Assembly (NCBI GenBank): GCA_039929105.1
Contig: JBDSRX010000026.1
Span: 1-11,435, forward strand
Length of the DNA stretch: 11,435 nucleotides
Direction of reading: 5' to 3'
From: JBDSRX01 sp039929105
GTDB lineage: Bacteria > Patescibacteriota > Dojkabacteria > J137
The notes below the pieces were generated by a model. It saw only the letters and a list, made by a program, of their open reading frames with translations. It did no database searches and was not told the DNA's origin. Shown here one piece after another: positions 6,618 through 11,435 of this stretch. Every line of letters begins with the position of its first letter. The stretch's first letter is position 1. Made by a program: the position numbers and the translations under genes.

Positions 6618-6644
6618 TGCTATAATTCAAGGTTCGTAATGTTT

Positions 6645-6668
6645 AACTAATAACTCAAAACTAAAAAC
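6645..6668 (+). repeat. AACTAATAACT motif, copy 2 (rplV-rpsC gap)
   Basis: The second copy of the 11-mer seen before rplB lies at 6645-6655, followed by CAAAACTAAAAAC. It sits in the 64-base gap between rplV and rpsC. That gap also opens with TATAATTCAA (6621-6630), a 10-mer that recurs exactly before rpsN at 9698-9707. The -35 region for this TATAAT is poor (TTAGAA at 17-base spacing), so I do not call a promoter here. Confidence 0.35.
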
Positions 6669-6681
6669 TTTAAACTTAACT

Positions 6682-7338
6682 ATGGCAAGAGGTACACACA
6701 AAGTAAATCCGATAGGTTTTAGAATAGGAGTCAACAAGAACTGGCCATCAAGGTGGTTTGCTACTAAAGTTGATTATTCAGAAAAATTACTAGGAGATAG
6801 AAAAGCAAGAAAATTAATAGAAGAAAGATTAAAATCTGCAGGTGTTGCATCAATCATCATCAAGAGATTTGTTAACAAGATCTTAATTGAAGTTAATGTT
6901 GCTAGACCTGGAGTTGTAATCGGAAGAAGCGGAGCTGGAATTAATACTTTAAAGGATGAACTTACAAAGTTATTAAAGCAACCAGTTGATATCAAACCAT
7001 ACGAAGTAAAAAATCCAGACACTATTGCTAAATTAGTTGCAGAAAACATTGCAGTACAATGTGAAAGAAGAGTTGCTCCAAAGGTAGCTATTCAAAAAGC
7101 AATCGATGCAGCAAAAGCTACAGGATTAATAAAAGGAATCGCAGTTAGAGTTGGAGGAAGAATTAGAGGAGCAGATATGGCTAGAGTTGAAAAAGCATCT
7201 TGGGGTCAAGTTCCAAGACACACAATTAGAGCAGATATTGATTATGCATTTACAGAAGCACAAGTTCCAAGAGCTGGAAAACACGGAGTAAAAGTATGGA
7301 TCAACAAAGGAGAAAAGACAACTTATTCAATTGATTAA
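6682..7338 (+). CDS. rpsC: 30S ribosomal protein S3
   Basis: 218 residues (E. coli 233; the shorter length is at the C-terminus). S3 guards the mRNA entry channel with S4 and S5 and has helicase-assisting basic residues. The opening MARGTHKVNPIGFRIG is typical (here Ala-Arg-Gly-Thr in place of the usual Gly-Gln-Lys). The KH type-II domain is at about 40-110, with GRSG (81-84) as its GxxG loop. The C-terminal domain carries GGRIRGADMAR (158-168), RADIDYAFTEA (183-193) and GVKVWI (202-207). The leader is AAACTTAACT, without a Shine-Dalgarno. Confidence 0.97.
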   Translation: MARGTHKVNPIGFRIGVNKNWPSRWFATKVDYSEKLLGDRKARKLIEERLKSAGVASIIIKRFVNKILIEVNVARPGVVIGRSGAGINTLKDELTKLLKQPVDIKPYEVKNPDTIAKLVAENIAVQCERRVAPKVAIQKAIDAAKATGLIKGIAVRVGGRIRGADMARVEKASWGQVPRHTIRADIDYAFTEAQVPRAGKHGVKVWINKGEKTTYSID

Positions 7339-7345
7339 TTAAAAA

Positions 7346-7762
7346 ATGTTACAACCAAAAAAAAGAAAATACACAAAAGAATTTAGAGGAAGATTAAGAG
7401 GAGTTGCACTTAGAGGATCTGAAGTTAACTATGGAGAATATGGTCTTCAAGTTGTAGAAAAAGGTTGGATTCATACAAGACAGATTGAGTCAGCTAGAAA
7501 AGCGATTGCAAACTTTACAGCAAGAAAAGGAAAGTTATGGGTAACAGTATTCCCCGATAAACCAGTTACTAAAAAAGGTGACGAAGTTGTTAGAGGAGGA
7601 GGAAAAGGACCAGTATCTCACTTTGTTGCAGCAGTAAAGCCAGGAAGAGTTATTTTTGAACTTGGAGGATTAACTGAAGATGTTTGTAAAGAAGCATTAC
7701 AAAGAGCTAGAGATAAGATTTCATTAAAGACAAGAATTATTTCAAAACATCATTTCGAATAA
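7346..7762 (+). CDS. rplP: 50S ribosomal protein L16, one residue missing in the tRNA-facing loop
   Basis: 138 residues (E. coli 136). L16 helps position tRNAs in the A and P sites and is needed late in large-subunit assembly. MLQPKKRKY at the start, RQIESARKAI (45-54), KLWVTVFPDKPVTKK (63-77) and the PGRVIFEL strand identify it. The loop that normally reads R-M-G-x-G/R-K-G reads RGGGKG (83-88) here: the arginine corresponding to the E. coli hydroxylation site is kept, but the Met after it is missing, so the loop is one residue shorter. It is seven bases after rpsC and one base before rpmC. Confidence 0.97.
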   Translation: MLQPKKRKYTKEFRGRLRGVALRGSEVNYGEYGLQVVEKGWIHTRQIESARKAIANFTARKGKLWVTVFPDKPVTKKGDEVVRGGGKGPVSHFVAAVKPGRVIFELGGLTEDVCKEALQRARDKISLKTRIISKHHFE

Positions 7763-7763
7763 A

Positions 7764-7994
7764 ATGGCTGAAGACAAGAAAACTACAAAAAAAGAGAAAA
7801 CTGTAAAAGAGCCAAAAGCTAAAAAAGAAAAGAAGACTGTTGTTAGTTTTGAAAACAAATCAGTTTCAGAATTAAAATCAGATTTACAAAAACTTTTATT
7901 AGATATTAGAACTGGAAAAGAGAAGAACACATCATTAGTTAAAAAGTTAAAAGTTACTTTAGCTAGATTAAAAACTAAAGAAACTCAAAAGTAA
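7764..7994 (+). CDS. rpmC: 50S ribosomal protein L29 with Lys-rich N-terminal extension
   Basis: 76 residues against 63 in E. coli. L29 is a small two-helix protein beside L23 at the peptide exit. The L29 core begins at about residue 33 (SVSELKSDLQKLLLDIRTG, then LARLKTKE at 66-73). The first 25 or so residues are a Lys/Glu/Thr-rich extension (KKTTKKEKTVKEPKAKKEKK). The only Met in the protein is residue 1, so an ATG start includes the extension. The gene starts one base after the rplP stop, which suggests translational coupling. The core is diverged, so position between L16 and S17 is an important part of the call. Confidence 0.9.
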   Translation: MAEDKKTTKKEKTVKEPKAKKEKKTVVSFENKSVSELKSDLQKLLLDIRTGKEKNTSLVKKLKVTLARLKTKETQK

Positions 7995-8009
7995 TAAATT
8001 AAACAAACT

Positions 8010-8273
8010 ATGAAAAAAGCAGAACCAAAAGAAGAAAAAAAGACAATTAAAAGAGTACTATCCGGAAAGGTTGTAAAACTTAGCGGAGAGAAAACTATTA
8101 AAGTAAGAGTTGAAAGAAAATATCCTCACAAAAAATACGGAAAGATTATCAAAGAACACAAGAATTATCTTGTACATAATGAAGATAATACAGAAGTAAA
8201 AGTTGGAGATGTAGTAAATATTCAATCAGTAAGACCAATCTCTAAAAATAAGAGTTGGACATTAATAAAATAA
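8010..8273 (+). CDS. rpsQ: 30S ribosomal protein S17
   Basis: 87 residues (E. coli 84). S17 is an early-binding OB-fold protein of the small-subunit body. Residues 16-37 form the first strands (VLSGKVVKLSGEKTIKVRVE), then HKKYGKIIKEHKNYLVHNE (40-58) and the signature GDVVNIQSVRPISKNK (66-81). The first dozen residues are a Lys/Glu-rich extension (KKAEPKEEKK), and no other Met occurs in the protein. The gap to rpmC is 15 bases and carries TTAAACAAACT before the ATG. Confidence 0.96.
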   Translation: MKKAEPKEEKKTIKRVLSGKVVKLSGEKTIKVRVERKYPHKKYGKIIKEHKNYLVHNEDNTEVKVGDVVNIQSVRPISKNKSWTLIK

Positions 8274-8279
8274 ATTAAC

Positions 8280-8663
8280 ATGGTACAAAAATTATCAAGA
8301 CTAAAAGTAGCAGACAACTCTGGAGCAAAAGAAATTATGATTATCCAGGTGTTGGGAGGAAAGAAGGGAAGAACATTCTCTAAATTCGGTTACATTGGAG
8401 ACATTGTTTCAGCTTCTGTAAAGAAAGCTTTACCAAACTCTAATTATAAGAAAGGAGATGTTGTTCACGCAGTTATTGTAAGAACAAAGAAAGAAATTCG
8501 AAGAAACGATGGTTCATATATTAGATTTGATGATAATGCAGCAGCAATAATCAACAAAGAAAATAAAGATCCAAAGGGAACTAGAGTTTTCGGACCAATC
8601 GCTAGAGAATTAAGAGAAAAAGGATTCAACAAGATTGTATCTATGGGATTAGAAGTTCTATAA
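8280..8663 (+). CDS. rplN: 50S ribosomal protein L14
   Basis: 127 residues (E. coli 123). L14 is a beta-barrel at the subunit interface that contacts 16S helix 14 and is where the silencing factor RsfS binds in other bacteria. ADNSGAKEIM (11-20), VLGGKKGRT (24-32), KKGDVVHAVIVRTKKEIRR (57-75), GSYIRFDDNAAAI (78-90) and GTRVFGPIARELR (100-112) run colinear with the family. The loop after KKGRTF is slightly longer than usual. The start lies six bases after rpsQ with leader AAATTAAC. In E. coli this gene opens the spc operon; no promoter is apparent here, so the S10 and spc parts are probably one unit. Confidence 0.97.
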   Translation: MVQKLSRLKVADNSGAKEIMIIQVLGGKKGRTFSKFGYIGDIVSASVKKALPNSNYKKGDVVHAVIVRTKKEIRRNDGSYIRFDDNAAAIINKENKDPKGTRVFGPIARELREKGFNKIVSMGLEVL

Positions 8664-8679
8664 AAATTAACTAAATAAT

Positions 8680-9003
8680 ATGAATAAGATTCAAAAAGGA
8701 GATATGGTACAAGTGATGAGAGGAAAAGACGCTGGAAAGAGAGCTGAGATAGAGAAAGTGATTATTAAAGAAGGCCGAATGTCAGTAATCATTAAAGGAG
8801 TAAATGTTGTAAAGAGATCTCAAAAACCAAACCCACAATTTGGAATACAAGGTGGAATTTCAGAATTTGAGAAACCAATTGACATTTCAAACGTAATGTT
8901 AATTGATAAAAAGACTGATAAGCCAACAAGAGTTGGATTTAAAGTAGACGAAAAGACTGGAAAGAAAGTAAGAGTCGCTAAAAAATCAGGAGAAGTAATA
9001 TAA
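8680..9003 (+). CDS. rplX: 50S ribosomal protein L24
   Basis: 107 residues (E. coli 104). L24 initiates large-subunit assembly and sits at the exit-tunnel rim. The KOW motif is at the N-terminus (KGDMVQVMRGKDAGKRAEI at 6-24), followed by IIKGVNVVKRSQKPN (37-51) and an SEFEKPIDISNVMLID strand (61-76). The C-terminus is Lys-rich, as in the family. It follows rplN by 16 bases. The 90-base gap after it is the longest inside the ribosomal-protein cluster. Confidence 0.96.
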   Translation: MNKIQKGDMVQVMRGKDAGKRAEIEKVIIKEGRMSVIIKGVNVVKRSQKPNPQFGIQGGISEFEKPIDISNVMLIDKKTDKPTRVGFKVDEKTGKKVRVAKKSGEVI

Positions 9004-9018
9004 ATTTTAATTAAATAA

Positions 9019-9079
9019 TTTTCAATTTTCAAAACAAGTTGTAATCAATAAAGTTTGAAAATTCATAAATTGAGAATTG
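9019..9079 (+). promoter_or_regulatory. Mutually exclusive inverted repeats in the rplX-rplE gap
   Basis: A tandem repeat TTTTCAA TTTTCAA (9019-9032) is followed by two partner arms. AATTTTCAAA (9024-9033) pairs perfectly with TTTGAAAATT (9054-9063), and the overlapping CAATTTTCAA (9023-9032) pairs with TTGAGAATTG (9070-9079) through one wobble. Only one can form at a time. The site lies just before rplE, where S8 represses the spc operon in E. coli, but the stems are AT-rich and I see no clear S8-type internal loop. A chance structure is quite possible. Confidence 0.3.
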
Positions 9080-9093
9080 TAAATTAACACAAT

Positions 9094-9666
9094 ATGTCAG
9101 AGTTAAGAGAAAAATACAACAAAACAATAGAAAAGAAACTTAAAGAAGAATTAGGAATTAAAAATGATTTCGCAGTTCCAACATTAAAGAAGATTGTTGT
9201 TAATGCTGGAATTGGAAGTGAATATAAGAATAACACATCAGTTGTTGAAGAAATGGTTGAGACTATTTCAAAGATAACTGGTCAAAAACCAAATATTGTA
9301 AATTCAAGAATTGCTATTTCTAACTTCAAATTAAGAGAAAATACACCTAACGGAGTAAAAGTAACTTTAAGAGGAGATAGAATGTGGGATTTCTATAGTA
9401 AATTAGTAAATACTACTTTACCTAGAATTAAGGATTTTAGAGGAGTTTCAAGAAAATCATTAGATGGAAGAGGTGGATACACAATGGGTATAAAAGATCA
9501 TACGATTTTCCCAGAGATTGATACATCAACATTCGTAAAGATTAGATCAATACAAATCGTAATCAATACAACAGGTAAGACTAATCACGATACAATTAGA
9601 TTGTTAGAATTACTTGGAATGCCATTTGAGAGATTAAAAGGAAAAGAAGCCGAAGCTCAAAAGTAA
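9094..9666 (+). CDS. rplE: 50S ribosomal protein L5
   Basis: 190 residues (E. coli 179), with short extensions at both ends. L5 binds 5S rRNA with L18 in the central protuberance and touches the P-site tRNA. Family markers are in order: ITGQKP (61-66), FKLRENTPNGVKVTLRGDRMW (78-98), RIKDFRGVSRKSLDGRGGY (111-129), IFPEID (138-143) and a final RLLELLGMPF (169-178). It is preceded by a 90-base gap with inverted repeats and followed by a 63-base gap with a promoter-like sequence, so it is the most isolated gene of the cluster. Confidence 0.97.
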   Translation: MSELREKYNKTIEKKLKEELGIKNDFAVPTLKKIVVNAGIGSEYKNNTSVVEEMVETISKITGQKPNIVNSRIAISNFKLRENTPNGVKVTLRGDRMWDFYSKLVNTTLPRIKDFRGVSRKSLDGRGGYTMGIKDHTIFPEIDTSTFVKIRSIQIVINTTGKTNHDTIRLLELLGMPFERLKGKEAEAQK

Positions 9667-9674
9667 AGTATATA

Positions 9675-9703
9675 TTGATAAATTCGAGATAAAAAGATAT
9701 AAT
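9675..9703 (+). promoter_or_regulatory. Candidate internal promoter before rpsN
   Basis: TTGATA (9675-9680, five of six consensus bases), a spacer of exactly 17 bases, and a perfect TATAAT (9698-9703). Transcription would begin near 9710, about 20 bases before the rpsN ATG. This is the best sigma-70-type match I found inside the cluster, but in DNA this AT-rich such matches occur by chance. Confidence 0.45.
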
Positions 9704-9729
9704 TCAAAGCTAAAATAAACTAAACTAAT

Positions 9730-9942
9730 ATGGCAAACAAGGCAGCGATTGCAAAATTTAATAGAAACCTTGAAAGAGTAAAAAATAATAATACTCATTT
9801 CAAGAAAGTAAGAATTAGAAACAGATGCAGAATTTGCGGAAGACCAAGAGGATATATTGGTAAATTCAAAGTATGCAGAATCTGTTTTAGAAACATGGCT
9901 TTAAACGGAGAGTTACCTGGAGTAGTTAAATACAGTTTTTAA
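9730..9942 (+). CDS. rpsN: 30S ribosomal protein S14, zinc-binding type
   Basis: 70 residues; the usual type-Z protein has about 61, the extra being an N-terminal helix (MANKAAIAKFNRNLERVKNN). S14 sits in the 30S head next to S3 and S10. The zinc ribbon is complete: Cys33, Cys36, Cys49 and Cys52 in a C-x2-C-x12-C-x2-C pattern, within RCRICGRPRGYIGKFKVCR and ICFRNMALNGELPGVVKYSF. A four-cysteine S14 between L5 and S8 is the ancestral arrangement; zinc-independent versions are about 89-101 residues. A candidate promoter lies just upstream. Confidence 0.97.
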   Translation: MANKAAIAKFNRNLERVKNNNTHFKKVRIRNRCRICGRPRGYIGKFKVCRICFRNMALNGELPGVVKYSF

Positions 9943-9965
9943 ATTAAGAATATTAAATTAATCAA

Positions 9966-10358
9966 ATGATAATAGATCCAATCGGAGACTTCCTTACAAG
10001 AATAAGGAATGCAATAGAAAGAAAAAAAGAAACTGTAGAGATTCCATCATCTAAGATGTTGGTTTCAGTTGCAGAAATTTTAAAGAAAGAAGGATTTATT
10101 ACTGGATACTCAGTAAAAGAAGAAAAGCCACAAAACACTTTAATTCTTGAATTAAAGTACGTAAATGGATTACCAGCAATTAGAGAATTAGTAAGAGTTT
10201 CAAAACCAGGTATTAGAAAATACGTTGGATATAAGAATGTTAAAAAGATTATGAATGGAATGGGAGTAGCAATACTAACTACACCAGCAGGAATAGTAAC
10301 AGGAGATGAAGCTAAGAAACAGAAAATCGGAGGTGAATACCTTTGCTACATTTATTAA
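9966..10358 (+). CDS. rpsH: 30S ribosomal protein S8
   Basis: 130 residues, the same as E. coli. S8 binds helix 21 of 16S rRNA and organises the central domain; in E. coli it also represses the spc operon by binding mRNA at the start of rplE. Motifs run DPIGDFLTRIRNA (4-16), IPSSK (26-30), RVSKPGIRKYVGY (77-89), GMGVAILTTPAGIVT (98-112) and a C-terminal GGEYLCYIY (122-130). The gap to rpsN is 23 bases; the ATG is preceded by TAAATTAATCAA. Confidence 0.97.
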   Translation: MIIDPIGDFLTRIRNAIERKKETVEIPSSKMLVSVAEILKKEGFITGYSVKEEKPQNTLILELKYVNGLPAIRELVRVSKPGIRKYVGYKNVKKIMNGMGVAILTTPAGIVTGDEAKKQKIGGEYLCYIY

Positions 10359-10378
10359 GAAGTAAAAATTAAACACAC

Positions 10379-10933
10379 ATGTCAAGAATAGGAAAAAAAC
10401 CAATCACAATCCCACAAGGCGTAACAGTAGCAATTACTGACGGTGGAAGATATGGTTACAAACAAATTGCTGTAAAAGGACCAAAAGGAGAATTATCAGA
10501 ATCTTTTAGACAAGGTATTTTATTCGAACAGAATGGAGATACAATTGAATTAAAGAAAGAGAACGAATTAAAACAAACTAGAGCTTTCTTCGGATTATTT
10601 AGAACATTAGTTCAAAATATGGTTGATGGAGTTACAGCTGGATATACAAAAGAATTAGAGATAGTTGGAATTGGATATAGAGCTGAAATGCAAGGAAATA
10701 AACTTGTTATGTCTTTAGGTTACTCACACAAGATTAACTTCGAGCCACCAATGGGAATTGTTATTACAGTTGCAGATCAAGTTAATGTAAAAGTTGAAGG
10801 ATATGATAAACAGAAAGTTGGAGAAATTGCAGCTAAATTAAGAAGCTTTAGAAAACCTGAACCATACAAAGGAAAAGGGGTTAGATACAAGGGAGAAAAG
10901 GTTAAAAAGAAATCTACAAAATCAGCTAAATAA
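10379..10933 (+). CDS. rplF: 50S ribosomal protein L6
   Basis: 184 residues (E. coli 177). L6 has two similar alpha/beta domains and lies near the sarcin-ricin loop and factor-binding site. SRIGKKPI (2-9) and VKGPKGELS (32-40) mark the first domain, which holds a small insertion around GGRYGYKQ (22-29). GIGYRAEMQGNKLVMSLGYSH (97-117) and PEPYKGKGVRYKGE (160-173) mark the second. The end is a short Lys/Ser tail (KKKSTKSAK). It lies 20 bases after rpsH, with leader ATTAAACACAC. Confidence 0.97.
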   Translation: MSRIGKKPITIPQGVTVAITDGGRYGYKQIAVKGPKGELSESFRQGILFEQNGDTIELKKENELKQTRAFFGLFRTLVQNMVDGVTAGYTKELEIVGIGYRAEMQGNKLVMSLGYSHKINFEPPMGIVITVADQVNVKVEGYDKQKVGEIAAKLRSFRKPEPYKGKGVRYKGEKVKKKSTKSAK

Positions 10934-10946
10934 GCAGAAATAAAAT

Positions 10947-11303
10947 ATGAGAGCATCAGTTAAAAAAATACAAAACAGAGAAAAGAGAAAACAACATATT
11001 AGAATGTCTATTTCTGGAACTCCAGAAATGCCAAGAGTAACTGTATTTAGATCTAATCAACACTTTTACGCTCAAGTAATTGATGATGTAAATCACAAAA
11101 CAGTTGTAGCAGCATCAGACTATGATGTTAAAGGAAAGAAAATGAAAGGAATGGAAAAGGCTACTGAAATTGGAAAAACTTTAGCAAAAAAAGTTAAAAG
11201 TGCTGGAATTGATGCAGTTGTTTTTGATAGAAATGGATACAAATACCATGGTAAAGTAAAAGCTCTTGCAGATGCAATGAGAGAAGGTGGGCTAAAGTTA
11301 TAA
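10947..11303 (+). CDS. rplR: 50S ribosomal protein L18
   Basis: 118 residues (E. coli 117). L18 binds 5S rRNA with L5 and helps attach it to the large subunit. The basic N-terminal tail (NREKRKQHIRMSISGTPEMP, 10-29) leads into RVTVFRSNQHFYAQVIDD (30-47), and the C-terminal signature is FDRNGYKYHGKVKALADAMR (93-112) followed by EGGLKL. It follows rplF by 13 bases, with AGAAATAAAAT before its ATG, and is followed by a 42-base AT-only-rich gap before rpsE. Confidence 0.97.
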   Translation: MRASVKKIQNREKRKQHIRMSISGTPEMPRVTVFRSNQHFYAQVIDDVNHKTVVAASDYDVKGKKMKGMEKATEIGKTLAKKVKSAGIDAVVFDRNGYKYHGKVKALADAMREGGLKL

Positions 11304-11345
11304 ACATAAATTATCGCTGTAATAATTAAAAATTAAAATTTTTAA

Positions 11346-11435
11346 ATGTCTGACACAAAAGTAGAAGAAACAAAAACACAAACTCAACAAACTCAAGCTC
11401 CACAAGGACAAGAGCCTAGAAGATTTGAAAAAAAT
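11346..11435 (+). CDS. rpsE: 30S ribosomal protein S5, first 30 codons (3' end outside window)
   Basis: Thirty codons are present before the window ends. The translation opens MSDTKVEETKTQTQQTQAPQ and continues GQEPRRFEKN. This is a Gln/Thr-rich, probably disordered N-terminal extension running into a basic stretch, which would precede the S5 double-stranded-RNA-binding domain. No S5 core motif is inside the window, so the call rests on the position after rplR, the normal order of the spc operon and the reading frame being open to the edge. It starts 42 bases after rplR. S5 takes part in mRNA entry and decoding fidelity. Confidence 0.8.
   Translation, partial: MSDTKVEETKTQTQQTQAPQGQEPRRFEKN

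Noticed and set aside
11314..11345. Self-complementary AAAAATT/AATTTTT before rpsE as a terminator
   Set aside because: The stem is only A-T pairs with almost no loop, and interrupting the operon just before rpsE is not expected.
1..11435. UGA=Gly recoding as in Absconditabacteria/Gracilibacteria
   Set aside because: All families reach full length with the standard code and no in-frame TGA replaces a conserved Gly, which is encoded mainly by GGA.

Overview
The window is AT-rich DNA (about one third G+C by eye) with every confident gene on the + strand. It carries most of a bacterial S10-spc ribosomal-protein cluster: tuf, rpsJ, rplC, rplD, rplW, rplB, rpsS, rplV, rpsC, rplP, rpmC, rpsQ, rplN, rplX, rplE, rpsN, rpsH, rplF, rplR and the first 30 codons of rpsE. 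All complete genes end in TAA. Gly is mostly GGA and Arg mostly AGA. No start codon has a Shine-Dalgarno sequence. S14 is the short four-cysteine zinc type, several proteins carry Lys/Glu-rich tails, and TGA is not used as a sense codon. This suggests a reduced-genome, Patescibacteria/CPR-like bacterium without the UGA=Gly code of Absconditabacteria and Gracilibacteria. That placement is an inference.

Layout: (1) 1-1357 holds the C-terminal end of one VanY-type D-Ala-D-Ala carboxypeptidase and a complete membrane-anchored paralogue two bases later. (2) 1358-1777 is a 420-base gap. It holds a small hairpin, a locally GC-richer patch that reads on the - strand as a frameshifted protein remnant, a 9-bp hairpin, and a promoter-like sequence just ahead of tuf. 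The str genes usually found before tuf (rpsL, rpsG, fusA) are absent from this position. (3) 1778-2971 is tuf, followed by a strong terminator-like hairpin at 2984-3015. (4) 3053-11435 is the S10 and spc genes in canonical order, with gaps of 1 to 23 bases for most junctions. Longer gaps lie before rplB (63), rpsC (64), rplE (90), rpsN (63) and rpsE (42), some holding repeats, potential hairpins or a promoter-like element.

Together the genes supply EF-Tu, which delivers aminoacyl-tRNA, and a large part of both ribosomal subunits. The order is ordinary but some proteins are not. EF-Tu has a rebuilt switch I and an altered guanine-recognition motif (NRFE in place of NKxD). L2 and L16 each lack one residue in the conserved loops that face the peptidyl-transferase and tRNA sites. 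These are the most interesting signals in the window. I saw no mobile element, CRISPR array, tRNA or rRNA.
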